From: Pezicula radicicola
Lineage: Eukaryota > Ascomycota > Leotiomycetes > Helotiales > Dermateaceae
Reading direction: 5' to 3'
Assembly: GCA_003008705.1 (NCBI GenBank)
Contig: PDUO01000022.1
Coordinates: 706,549-770,548 of the forward strand
DNA: 64,000 bases
A program made the translations under genes and the position numbers. The notes beneath the pieces were generated by a model that saw nothing but the letters and a program-made list of their open reading frames with translations, was not told where the DNA came from and searched no databases. Shown here piece by piece: positions 47,691 to 59,691 of the stretch (position 1 is its first letter; every line of letters begins with the position of its first letter).

Positions 47691-48267
47691 CCCTTTGCCC
47701 GCCAGTGGGAGCGCTTTTTGGTGCGACAGGGGTAAGCGAGCTAGTTAAAGCTATAGATTTAATATTTTTGTGATACATCCTTTTAACTCTCTATATATTA
47801 ATACTACTGTATCCCCTCTAAATGAAGGTTATTTTTTTCGCTTTTGCCACACCGTAAAAAATAACCTTCAAATCGGGGTAAGGGCGGGTGGGGGTGGGGG
47901 GATAAGTAGAAACTATAAGAATAAAGTTGTTTTCTATATATAGGTCTTCTGTAGACTATAAAGTTATACCCTAATTTTTCTCTAAATTTTTAGTATAAGT
48001 TTTATTAAGAAAGCAGCTAGGGGGGAATATATATTTAAGGAATTATATTTACCTACCTCTATAGATAGTAAGATACCCTATAGCTACTTATTTAACTAGA
48101 AAAAATAGGAATATACCTAGAGTAGAATTATAATTAATTGTATTTAAGTTTTATCTAAGAGAAGTTTTATATTACTCTTATTTTCTATAGAGTAAGTAAG
48201 GTTACAAGTTTAGTGTTCTAGTGCTAAGACCGATTTTGCGCTAAAAAGCGCTCTGGCGGCCAAAGGG
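47691..48267. mobile_element. piggyBac-like nonautonomous element (MITE)
   Basis: The left end CCCTTTGCCCGCCAG (47691) and the right end CTGGCGGCCAAAGGG (to 48267) are imperfect inverted repeats. Both continue into AGCGCTTTTT, with a four-base insertion in the left copy. The left end is directly preceded by TTAA, the target site of piggyBac transposons, and CCC...GGG ends fit that superfamily. The right flank reads ATGA, so the duplication is not intact. The interior is AT-rich, has no transposase, and carries a 14-15 bp stem-loop (47823-47837 with 47856-47870). Confidence 0.65.
47823..47870. repeat. Internal inverted repeat (hairpin)
   Basis: TGAAGGTTATTTTTT and its near-perfect reverse complement AAAAATAACCTTCA are separated by 18 nt, inside the piggyBac-like element. 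Confidence 0.8.
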
Positions 48268-48896
48268 ATGATCGAGGCATATTTCAGGGACTAGTGAAGA
48301 AAGCTTGCCTCTATCGTAAGATGTGTCCACATATGGGATTTTCCCGCCAGCGGGATGGAGCAGAGGGAGCAAGGTGCATAGCTTCGCTACGTACAATACG
48401 TAAGTAACACAGCAGTCATGTATAGGTAATTAAAAGCAACAATTTTCTGCTCTCACGAAGTACTTTGTATGTTTCTGTATGCTTCACAGGTAGTACGAGT
48501 CGCTCTTCATTAATGCGATCGTCGCTCTTAGGTTCGTGCATTATTATTTTTTTCAGGGTCCTCCTACGGAGTACTGTATCCAAATCCCAGGGCACTCTGC
48601 CAAATTGCCATGCCGCGGCGGAGAGCCCCTCCCGACCCTGCGAACAGTGCTCTCGCGAGTGTCGTTGGCACGACGTCATCCGTCGTGTGGTAGACTTCCA
48701 CAAACAAAGGAAGGCTACTTTGTATGACGCTACCCAGAGAAAGCAAGCAGTGCTCACCCACAAGAAACTTCATTTTGTCTTGCCTTTGCTTTCCAGTTCT
48801 AGAATTATTCACATTTCACATTCATATGCACCACACCCAAATGTCAACCACTCCTCTACACTCGAACGACAATCCATAGCTGGATAACAACTATCG
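48268..48896. other. Upstream region of the Zn2Cys6 regulator gene
   Basis: Contains a TCCCGCCAGCGGGA palindrome at about 48342-48355, similar to the adjacent element end, and the probable promoter of the gene at 48897. No other gene. Confidence 0.5.
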
Positions 48897-51564
48897 ATGG
48901 TTATGGATGACCCCAACCTGCAAAAACACGCCCCTGCAGACGAGACGAGCAATTCCAAGAGGAGCAGAGGACTCGGCGTCGTGACGCCAAATGCTTGCAC
49001 GGAATGTCGCAAGAAGAGAGCAAAGGTATGCAGCAGCTCCATCGATGCTTGGAAAGACGCGAAAAGAAACACGGGTTTGCTGAATGCCTGTCTGCCAGTG
49101 CGATGGTCAGAAGCCTTGCACCAGGTGCAAATCCCAGAAAGATGTCAACTGCGTCTACGAAGTCCCCGTACGCCAGTCGAAGGAGAACATGCGTGCCGAG
49201 ATTGAGCAACTCCGAAAGCATCAACGTCAGACGGAGAGTATACTTGGAGCCTTGACTACGGGGGACCGCGCAGATGCTGTCCTCGAACAAATACAGAGGG
49301 GGCAGCCGCTAGAAAGGATCACAGAGAGCTTGGACAAGTCAGCACAACCTGGTTCTTCTGTAGACTCAGATGTGACAACATATATGCGCTACTGCGACCA
49401 ACAAGCGATCAGTAATGTATTGAATCCTGTCCGAACCCTCACGCTGAATAATATCAGCAGCCCCAACAATACTCTCCATATTAGAGACCAATACTTATTG
49501 TCTCAGCAGCGGCAGCGAAACTACCAGCAGGGCGGGTCGATTCGGCCAGCTCCCAAACAAGTGCAAAGCACAACCTCAACAAATTCAAATTCGTGGCATT
49601 CTGGTCGAGGCTCGCCCAATGCACCAGTATCCAGTAGCTCCACAAGCCGGCATGAGGATATGATGCAATGGGAGTCCGAATCTACACAAAGCAACTCTAT
49701 GGCGAATTATGATAGTCTACCTCTTGTTGGTAGCACGTTTGAAGAGACGCCTAGTCGGCATCCACAAGAGGATATTAGCTACCAAGCCAGAGGCCACGGA
49801 CAGGAGACTATCCTAGGAGAAAATTTTGGCGGAGAAGAACGCATCAATCCGGCTCTAAGTTCAGGTGGCTCATGGACTACTATCACCTCCGATATAGGGT
49901 TTGTGGAGCATCTTATGGCCTTGTATTTCTGCTGGGAGTATCCGACCTTCGCTTCTTTAAGCAAAGAACATTTTCTTGAGGACTTCAGACGTGGAAATGG
50001 AACCAATTGCTCCTCCTTACTGGTTAACTCAATATTGGCTCTTGGTTGCAGATTCTCCTCACACCCAAACTCTCGATCTGACCCAAATGATAAGAATACT
50101 GCAGGGAATCATTTTTTCGCGGAAGCGATGCGGCTGCTGAATCTGACGACAGACCGCCATCAGCTGACAACCATACAAGCCCTTGGACTTATGGCTATCC
50201 GAGAAGCTAGCTGTGGACGACCAAGCGAAAGTATCTATCTCTCGGGCCAATCTATTAGATTAGCCATCGAGATGGGGTTACATTGTGAACGAGTTCAAGA
50301 CCTAGATGGGTTGGTCGAAGAATCGGACCAGGCTGTACGTGCCGCAACATTCTGGGGCGCATTTTCTCTAGATCAGTAAGTTGTTGCCAGTTTCCAACCC
50401 GCCCATGGCTTTTCGATGGACCGTTCCATGGCATGGAGAGACTTGTATGTAACTATTGTACATCCTGAAACTGACACCAGCTAACAGAGCCTGGTCTGTC
50501 TCAATTGGGAGGCTTCCCTGCTTCTCTCAAGACACCAAACTCGTCTCTAAGCCCGGTCTTGTGGATCATGTAGAAAAGTCTGCGTGGGTGCCCTACACCG
50601 ATGAGGGTAATATGACTTTTTTCGACCTCGGCACAGTGACTGATCCAATAACAGGCATTCCTGTTGAGAGGAACTGCACACAGCCATCAAATGTCCGAAG
50701 TGTATTCAAAACATTCTGTGAATTATCCGAGATCGTCCACAAACACTTATACGCGTTTTACTCTCCCGGCGAGACTTTGCGAAGTAAGACATTGCTTGAT
50801 GTCTACACACAATATCTAAACTGGTATGAATCGATTCCAAATGCACTTCGTCTCGGGCACAACTTTACACCAGCAGTGCTTTTTGCACAGTGAGTATCTT
50901 GAGGCATTTTTGCAAATTTGAAATTAACAGCAGTAGTATGTACTATCATTATGCCATTCTGCTCCTCTTTCGGCCGTTTCTGAAAATGGAAATCACTGGG
51001 TCTAGTGTGCTACCTCAAGACGTTTGTAATCAAGCTGGAGACGCTATTTCAGCGCTTGTATATTCGTATTCCCAACTATATACCCTTCGACGTACTCCAT
51101 CATTTGTTCCTTACTTTGTACTCACCTCAAGCGTTACACATCTCGTAGCCCTAGGAAACACAGGCAAGAACGAAGACAAACTTGTCGGTGCAATAGACTC
51201 TCTGAAGCAAATGACCGAATGTCACGCGTTTGCTCGTCGCGCCCTGGATATCCTTCAGTTTCTAACCCATTACTGGAAGGTCGATTTGAAGGTCGGAAAC
51301 CGAATTGACGTTCAGGACGTTGATACTATGAAACTCTGTCTTCCTCGAAGCGACAGTACGAATGAGTTTTGTCCTAATATGGAAGGTGCCCACATGATGA
51401 AGGGAATTGGCAATCCTGAAAGTGATGACGAAAACGCCATGTTTTGGGTATTTCCTCTGCAAGGTCGCCCATTATTGGCTGTGGAGAGGGCCGCACTGGA
51501 GCTGGCGGGTTTTAGAGTAAGGGGGAAGGAGTCGAGCATGGATATTCCTTCAGCGCAGTCTTGA
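48897..51564 (+). CDS. Zn2Cys6 fungal transcription factor
   Basis: Four exons, 48897-49025, 49099-50375, 50488-50889 and 50931-51564, give 813 residues. The zinc cluster spans residues 34-61 with spacing CX2CX6CX5CX2CX7C (ACTECRKKRAK, then CDGQKPCTRCKSQKD); its first intron falls exactly between the second and third Cys. A linker and short coiled-coil-like segment (NMRAEIEQLRKHQRQTES) follow, then a Gln/Ser/Asn-rich region (about 130-270). The fungal-specific regulatory domain begins near FVEHLMALYFCWEYPTF and includes FWGAFSLDQAWSVSIGRLP and YHYAILLLFRPF. The cluster and linker resemble the NIT-4/NirA-like group, but target genes cannot be inferred. No neighbouring pathway genes point to a role. 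Nuclear. Confidence 0.94.
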
Positions 51565-54500
51565 GTTGGTAGGTGTGCGGCGCCTTTGATCTTGGTTGGA
51601 TGAGTTGTGCTTATGCTTTGCTTAGCGTGGAGTCTGGAGATGGGGAGTTTAGGCTTGGTAAGTCGCAGTATGTTAATAAATCTTCGATACCCCGAGTCTA
51701 AGCAGCATTCGTTACATCTTACATTTAGCTTGGATGAACTATAATTTGTATAGTAGTGATGTAAAGATATAGTGTGAAGATATAGGAAATAGTATAGAGA
51801 ACTTTCTTGTTTGGGTTCTTAAATTTTGATGTTGGTTTCAGGAATTATAATGGGATTGATTTGGATAGCGTAAGTAGTCTGGAGAGTATGCATTATATCT
51901 CTAAATATGTCATATATAGACCTGCTATTGCTAGGTGTCGATCCTTAAGATACGTTTCCCCTTGCCTCGAGTAACTAATTCTTTACTAGACTGCTTCCCG
52001 CTCAACTAAAACTCTACACTCGAACCCAGCTTCTGTAGTGACACCAGCTCCAATTTCTGGAAGAGCCATCAAGCCACCTAAGGGCCAAAGTAGGCTCTGA
52101 AAATGGTCCTAGGTTGGGACAGGAGTTTTGTGATTGACTTTATGCTTACTATAGTACTTTTTGCTCAGTACTAAGTGAGCTTAGTGGTTGAAGACTTTTG
52201 ATTGTTTCAGTTGAGATATTTTATATAAATACTCGATGTGTTTGTATATTTGGGGTTGGGGGTTGGGAGTTGGCAAGGGGGTTAGAGTTGACAGTTGATT
52301 TGAAGGATCTTAGATTGGTTTATGGGGATTGTAGAGGTGGGGGGGCTGGGGTGTCTTTTGCTGTGGTATGCTATTATTGGAGTTGGAGTTATCTTCGCAG
52401 GGGACTTATTTGAGAATTACTTATCTTATGTTAACGGAGCTTTTCTTAGTAGGTAGGTTTTGCACGTTGCAGTGTTGCGGTGTTGCGGTGTTGCGGTATA
52501 GGGCTTTAAGGTTATTAGGTTTTGTGTGGTTGTGGTGTGGTTGTAATTATGGTTATGGTATCTGTTATTTGATATTGTTTTGAAATAAGAAGCTATGGTA
52601 TCATAATATAACTCCTCATTATATAGTTAACGGTTTTATAAGACTAGACGTATAGTCCACAAGCTATTCGATGCATATAAGAGATTGTACTTGTTAAGAC
52701 GAAGCAATAAGTTATTCTTTGATTCCCTACTACAAAATGTTGTAGCAAGGTTGGGATAATTTAGTCCAAACCAACCTGCGGATCTGAGATTACTCTAGGA
52801 CGGAAAGAGGTTTCATTGAGAGGTAAAGAGCAGTTAGAACTTAAGTGATGGCTTGATTGTGGTAAATATATTCTTCGTTTGGATTTAAGGTTTGGTGTAT
52901 TACGATAATTTATTGGAGGTATAAGTTGGCAAGGAGGTAATAATTGACAAAAGATGTTAGTTATTTTAATCTACTTAACATTTAAAATTTACAGGTATCT
53001 GTATCTATTTTGTATATATGTTTAACTAGTCGTTAGGAGCACTATAGTTAGTCGTAATAATGTTCCGCAGATGCAAGCCTTCTTAAGTCGCTTTGAGCTG
53101 AGCTTCGATTAGCTAGAGCTTAGATCCTTTGTTAGGAGGTCTATTACCTTCGATGGCGGTATGCCTGTTTATATTTCTAATTCTTTTGAGGTTCATAGAA
53201 AACAGGTATGTTTCATTTTTGTATCACTAGTATTGTTTGTCTCCGCTTATATATAACATTATCTCCAACCTACTTCCTTTAAAACCTTATCCTTTCTGTC
53301 GGCTTATCGTCAAAGCAACGTAACTTTCGCCCTTGTGTTTATCGACCACTATTCTAACCAATCAACAATCTGTCGTTACAAAACATTGGCTGGAACTAGA
53401 TTTGATGTTATACGGCTCAATGGCGAGTCTTCGGGGCGAGATCTAATAAAGTTCGAAGTGATAGGAATCTAAAAAGAGCATAGGATTCTGTTTTTGGATT
53501 TCAGATTTAGCTTGTTTGATAAATTTGTTGGATATATGAGATGGCAAGGAGGTAATAGTTGATACTCTTCTTTTTTCTCTTCCTAATTTCGTAGATAAGA
53601 AGCTGCTAGGTGTAACAATTGCCATTGAGTTGCTTATAGGGAGGTGGGTATAATTACTTCATAGGAGAGTATTCTAAAAAAAGGAATATATACTTTTATT
53701 CAGCGTGTTGTGGTAAATCGTCCAACGTATAAGGTGACAATTACAAGTTTTGTAACAACAATTTTAAGGTCTTTAGCTCGCTTTAAGATACAGACTGTAA
53801 ATATAGCAAGATTTCGGAAGATTTTAATAGGAATAGTTCTATAATAGTTTGCTTGTGCGCTGTGTTTTTCGAGGGTTGTATGGAACTCTAGGCTGACAAA
53901 GAACAAGTTGTCTTCGGGGTTATAGGTGCCAGAGGCTACCAGATATTTTCTAACTGGCTTGACCTTAAGACTACACTAATATATCGAAATCATCTTTCCA
54001 TCGGCCTTACTAATATACTATCGAAGTTAGAATCGTTCTTGTTGAGTAGATAACCTTGACAGAAAGTATAATACTGCATCTTTTAGAACATAGTTTAGAA
54101 TCAGACGGTAGCAATATTCTTAGGTACAAGTAGTAGAAGTGCACATTAAGGGAAAGTACAACATGCAAAAGCGCCTTGCGAGATTGCAGTTAATTGAAAA
54201 CATTTCGGTCAGTTCTTATAGTAAAAATCAATACTATATGAATTGATTTCCAAGAAATAGGTCACCTTGAAGAGCTATCTGTTCAGATAAGAGATGGAAT
54301 TTGAGTAACGCACTTAGTTTGAGCAACTTACTTACCTTGATCAAAATGATCGCTTACAACCTAATTCGTATGGTATACTATACTTCTTCTTTATTTTCGA
54401 AATGGCTGCTCTTGCTTAGCATAGCAGACGATTTGTTGATTTGTTTCCTTCTTAGTCGCAATTCGAAAGGTTTCTCAAAAATACCAAGGCAATTCCATTC

Positions 54501-55419
54501 TATATCCTGAAAAATCTCTTCCCGGTCTCGTCTGTACAAGCATTGCCGGCAACCAAGAAGATAGAGAACTTGGGAGAGAAACTTTTTCTATACAAAATCC
54601 AAGGCACTTCAAGTATATATCCTAAAGAATATACTCCGCCAAGATGAGCAGGTAGGAAAAGCAGTATGATACCAATCCATACGAGGAGTAGACCTGATCA
54701 AGGAACTTAACAAATGCTTTCATACGCTCTAGTACAGCTCCAAGAATAGGCATGAAATCTCTGTCTTGATATCTAGGTTCGATGTTTTATACTAGTTCGG
54801 TATCTTTTTTTAATCCGTCGAGCGTAGAGATTGACAACAAGGTGAAGCGTGACAATAACTTAGATTAACTTTTTAGGTCTGTCTTTAATACTGTTACTAG
54901 AGAGGTCTTATATACGTTTTGGTGGAAGTGGTTTCAAGGAACGTTCTTGTTAGAGAAAGAAGCATAATAATATTGTAGCTCTTGGAGGCTCAGAGACTGT
55001 TCTAGAGTGCGGTATACTAGAAGTAAATTAAATGGGGACATATACAGCTTCTTGAATTTAAATAAGTTAGATTCCACATTGTCGAGTAACTCAGTTAGAT
55101 TACTCTAGTAACTGGTTAATGAAGGCCCAGTGGTATAAATTTCGCTGTGCAAAAGAAATGTCAAGGGTCGGATAAAATAGGCGATGCACATTATAAATGC
55201 CAGCGTTCAAATGTGAGGTTTGGTATTAATTTATTCTTAGGTCTTTTTATTAATGTACAAGTTGACCTAGAAGTTTTCGACCATTAAATGAAAGTCACCT
55301 TAACAGTAACTTTACGCAGACAATCCTCCTAAGAAAATTCCCTGGATACGAAATTACAGCTGAACCTTTTCTGGCAATCCTCTCTTGCTCACGCTAGAGA
55401 TTGACATTACTGTCATCCT
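51565..55419. other. AT-rich gene desert with degenerate repeats
   Basis: Nearly 4 kb with no intact gene. A motif like TGGCAAGGAGGTAATAGTTGA recurs at 52270, 52926 and 53541. A short GTGTTGCGG tandem lies at 52472-52498. Composition suggests decayed, perhaps RIP-mutated, transposon sequence, but no transposase or reverse transcriptase motif is legible. Confidence 0.5.
52472..52498 (+). repeat. GTGTTGCGG tandem repeat
   Basis: Three copies of a 9 bp unit in a T/G-rich strand. Confidence 0.8.
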
Positions 55420-56010
55420 CTATGCAACGCCGTATGCCTGGGATGGCTCAATGGTGAAGGCCTCAACTGGTGCGATGAACTGGTTGTACGAAGCAGTGGC
55501 GTTGCCAGTGTAGTTGTAGTAAGTGCCACTAGATCGATTCAAATTAGCCACAAGCCCTGGAAGCTGAGCGAAGAGGAAAATAAAACTTACACTTGGGTGA
55601 GATCAGTCCATTGGAAGCTCACAGCGATGTGAGCACCGGTTCCAGTCTCAGCAGGCAACAACTTGGCAGCAACACCTCTGTTTGCAACTCCATTGTCAAA
55701 CACATTGCATGGGACGAAAGGAGCACCTTCGCCACCACCGGAGCAGTATGCTGAGAAAGCTGGAATGGTTGGGTTGGAGCCGTACTCAGAGCCGGTGACG
55801 TTGAAGTCTATAATTCGTTTGATGAGCAAAGGAGTTTAGAAGGGGATTGAAAGTTAACTTACCGTAGTAGCAGCCTGAGCGAGCACATCCTGCACTCCAG
55901 CCAGTTACTTGCCACTGGTATGCTGGGTCATTGACTCCAGTTTGTGGCATTGGAGCCGCAAAGACAGCGGTGGAGAGGACGGTGAGAACGAGGGCCTTGA
56001 CGTTGAACAT
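55420..56010 (-). CDS. Small secreted Cys-containing protein (157 residues), effector-like
   Basis: Three exons, complement 56010-55863, 55807-55591 and 55528-55420, with all phases consistent. The N-terminus MFNVKALVLTVLSTAVFAAP is a clear signal peptide, so the mature protein is about 138 residues and extracellular. Four Cys residues remain (CARSGC in exon 1, AYCSGGG and VPCNVFDNG in exon 2), enough for two disulphides. N-x-S/T sites occur at NVTG, NYTG and NATA. The middle (GVAAKLLPAETGTGAHIAVSFQWTD) looks like beta strands. No domain recognised. Size, secretion and Cys content match fungal small secreted proteins, among them candidate plant-interaction effectors; no activity can be assigned. 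It lies next to a repeat-rich desert, a common setting for such genes. Confidence 0.82.
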
Positions 56011-57659
56011 GGTTGCTGTAGTAGTGAAGTATTGAAGGATATGTGGTATTTTAGTTTGTGAGAGTGAAACGAGGGTTGTTAGTCTTGAGAGAGTAAAGAA
56101 CGAGTGTGTTGATTATTTGATACAGAAGCCAATAGGTGCGAAAGAAGTCATTATATATCTACTTGGAAGTTGGAGGCATATGACGACATACCGTATTTTG
56201 GACAAGTCATAAATACGAGGAGTGGAGAGATGTACAACAATGGGGAGCCAACTTGGCAGGCATACGAGCCTTGGCTTCCAAAGTTGCCTTGCCAAATGTG
56301 GGGACGGATCAGCGGTTTCAGAACACCGGACGAGATCTGAGCCTTTTTCTCCAGGAACGCCTTCCCGAAGCGTAATTGATTTTGTACAGCACAGCCGGCA
56401 CTTTCGTAGATCTTAATATATTTATCGGGACTTTTGGAACTTTAAAGATCCTTCTGTGGAGGTGGATTTTAAAGTAAGAGATGTGGAGCATAGCTGAATT
56501 ATGCGAGCTACTGACGCTTGATTTTCCCAACGCGGTGAAAGTTGAAGGATTGACCCTTTCCAATTAGAACTTATCTCGGCTAAAAGTTTGAAACAACAAG
56601 AGAGGAGAGAGCGAATTACAGAACTTTAGAAAGAGGAGTTCGTCTTGATGAATGTTGATCTTCTCTTGCTCCCAAGTTCTTCCAATGGTTCGTATCACGT
56701 GGACTGGACTAAAGGGGGCTCAACACGAGGTCTGCATACGATACTTGAACTCTTTCTATGTTTAGCCGGTGCGAGCGGATGGCTGCCAAGAAAATACAAC
56801 ACCTTCTCCATTCAAGCAGGTTACTCTATTACCTAACAGGAACCCCTTCTTGATTTCTCCTCCAAGAAAGTTGCTCGCTAAACAGCGCAATCAGACTGGC
56901 CATTGTTTCCAGTGACTACAGTACAAGTCCGGATTCCTCGAGCGCAATTTCTATCTTACATACTAAATGCATAACCAAAGTTCAAAAACTGAAAGGAAGT
57001 AAGGGATCCTGAGGAGTACTTTCAATTGTTATTTTTGTCATTCTCGTCATGATTTATAGTTTTCTATCCAAGGAACACATTTCCCTATTGTTAACAAGCA
57101 AATATAAAGGCAAATATAAAGGCTGTGCTAGTAAGCGACAAAAATGCTTGAAGAATTGTTAAAATTAGCATGTCATGCGCTAAACTCCTGCCTGCTGCAA
57201 GCAGCAGTGCTCGCTTAAATTCAATGTTATGCTTTTACAAGGTTCGCACTCATAGATGAAGGCAGCAAACTATTTACAGTCTGTTAATAACTCAATAATG
57301 CAATGCTCAACTAATTTTGAGTATAGCCACTAACGTTCTAAGTTATAAGTGTTAAACGTTAGTGTCTTTATTTTTAGCAATTAGCAATGTCTCCTTTCCC
57401 ATTATCATCATTATCTCAGCACCAATCAGAGAATAAATTGTACAAGAAATCTTTAGTAGTGAATGTAATGAATGTTTCTAGCCCAGGCATAAAAAGTACA
57501 ACAAAGGTGAGCCTTCTAGTAGCCTTCTTACTATACACAAAATCCATGTTCCTTTGATGCACAAACCAAAGCAAATACAAGTTTGACCAAGCATACAGGA
57601 AAGTAGAAGCACAGAGATACTAAGGAGTTTGAAGACAATCTCTAAAATTTATAGGTTCT

Positions 57660-58025
57660 GTAATACACCTTTACTATTGTTAATCTCAGCAACAGATCTC
57701 CAAAGTTGCCACTGAAGGTCGCAGATACCGACATTATTTAAGTACATCTAAAAACTCTTGCTGGTAGCAATAATGCATTTAATCTTCAACTACATCACCT
57801 ACAGTAGTAAACTTGACCTATGCTTAAAAGTAGACAAGATATAGGTCTGCAAGGATTTTTAACTCTTATAAATCGCGCTAATGGATCTCTGAAGTAGCTG
57901 TTAAAGGCAGTAGGTACTGACATCATTAGAGTACTTCTAAAAATTCTTGCCGTCGATGATAGTGCGTTCAATTTTCAATTACATGGTCTATGGTTATACA
58001 TGCTATGCTTAGTTATAGATCTATT
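57660..58025 (+). repeat. Two diverged tandem units of about 190 bp
   Basis: AGATCTCCAAAGTTGCC at 57694 and GGATCTCTGAAGTAGCT at 57883 start parallel stretches. Both continue through a (C/T)GACAT(T/C)ATT block, a CTAAAAA-TTCTTGC block and a shared CCTATGCTTA-like end. Period about 190 bp. Confidence 0.65.
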
Positions 58026-58499
58026 ACTTGCTATTTTTACCACTCACTATTCTTACCACTTGCTGTTTTGATTGTTCTTGGCTTTCTTAGTTTGCTAGTA
58101 CAACAAGCGCCCTTGGATTGACACTACGAAAACGCACAGCAACAGTAAGATCCATCCTAAATTCAAAGAACTATTTAACTTTATGTTCAGCTTACTAGAA
58201 AACATTACATCAGGACTACTAAATTCACTAGGGAAAATGTAATTCATTTACCAAGTACCACTTGATCTTGGCTCCTCTGGGTTCCTAATTTCTCGGGTGT
58301 TAAGGAGGGGTAGAATCTTGTTTAGTTAGGTATATTAGGTTAGGTCTAAGAAGACTGTGCAGGAGATGTGAAGAGGATTGAAATAAAAACTTTAATACTC
58401 CTAATATTTGCTGTTTGCTTATTAGCAATCTATGCTTACTATTATCTAAAACTATATAGCTTGAACTACACAGTTATCTCCTACTAGCTGAGACACTAC

Positions 58500-58805
58500 T
58501 ACAGGAGCAACCTATACCTTCTATAGCCTGGTTAGACATTAAGACTATAGCTATTAACTGCATTGGTTGCTTTGTTATTACTGCACAGAAATTCCTTAAG
58601 TATATAACAAGACTAGGATAGTGTAAAAACAACCCTTGCCTTCTTTCTGTAACCTAATTAGACTTTCAGAATATAGTAATTAACTACATTAGCCTCTTAA
58701 TTATTACTATATAGAAATCCTATAGGTACACCTTAAGAGTAGGACAGTAAAATAGTAGCCTTTGTCTTCTGCTACTAAATTAGATACTAAGACCATATAA
58801 TTGGC
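58500..58805 (+). repeat. About three diverged tandem units of 122-126 bp
   Basis: TTAGACATTAAGACTATAG (58532), TTAGACTTTCAGAATATAG (58658) and TTAGATACTAAGACCATAT (58780) mark successive units. Units one and two also share ATTAACT(G/A)CATT, TTATTACT, CAGAAAT or TAGAAAT-CCT, and TAGGA(T/C)AGT. Confidence 0.7.
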
Positions 58806-59394
58806 GTGTATTGATCCTCTGATCATGGCTCCTTGGAGACTCCTTTATTAAGAAGAGTGCATACTAGAATCTTCACATAAACTGCATCTACTATGATATA
58901 CAAGGGATAGTACATATAGATGCATCCTTCACGGCGAATATTTGAAGTTTTTTCATTTAATCAATATTGTTGTCATATAGCGTAGTGCTGCCGAATAAAA
59001 AACAGTTTTGTTTTGATTTTAAGTAAATTCTATCTATCTTCAGAGCGACTAGTCGTTTGTTTGTCTTTTAACACGAAATTGTTGAGTAGTTCTTGCAGAC
59101 ATGCTTGATTTTCCTTCTGATTGGGTGCAACTCCTAACTTTGGCTTTGAATTGATTTTAGTGTTCTGAAGGAAAGACGCTCTAGTATCTAAAGGAATAGA
59201 AGGTAGATGTAGTAAAGCTAAGCTACTACACTCTTTGAAATAGCAATATAGTATAGGCCTGCCTCCCTCTACTTCGTTCTCTATCAGCTTCATCATTCAA
59301 ATTGCAGAACAATGTCTTTTACTCATAGTAGTATTTTAAAACAGTCAGGAGCACCGAACTCTTACCAAGTCTAGATGTATCTCAGAGATCCACC

Positions 59395-59691
59395 ATGAAG
59401 CTTCTCTCCTGCAGTAACAAATTCGGTTCCATAACCGCCATTAAGAGGCATCTTCAGATCTACAAGCTTCAGAGCAGTTACATAAAGCAAATCACAGACA
59501 GAGAACCCCAATTCAGAGCCAAACCAGATTTTTCATGCACAAAGAAACCAGGGCAGAATCAAGGTAAACCTTCTATTTACTTTCCCGGCGGCCAGAAGTG
59601 TTGTTGTTATGTCGCTTGTTGTTGTCATTGCGTTCACGACACGAATACAAGGATTAGAAGATTTGTGACTTTCTCAACTGAGTTTTAGTGT
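59395..59691 (+). CDS. Possible small Cys-rich protein
   Basis: An open frame of 97 residues from an ATG in a good context (CCACCATGAAG). The N-terminal half is basic and unremarkable. The C-terminal part has a dense Cys cluster (KCCCYVACCCHC) that could be palmitoylated or bind metal. There is no signal peptide and no recognisable family. It may be a chance frame; the Cys cluster and start context are the only support. Confidence 0.3.

Larger units (their letters stand above)
56011..59394. other. Gene-poor region with diverged tandem repeats
   Basis: Begins with the promoter of the small secreted protein gene. No supported gene. Holds the two repeat arrays listed separately at 57660-58025 and 58500-58805. 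Confidence 0.5.

Noticed and set aside
53443..53906. Minus-strand frames as transposon polymerase remnants
   Set aside because: AT-rich region is repeat-like, but no reverse transcriptase, integrase or transposase motif can be read.
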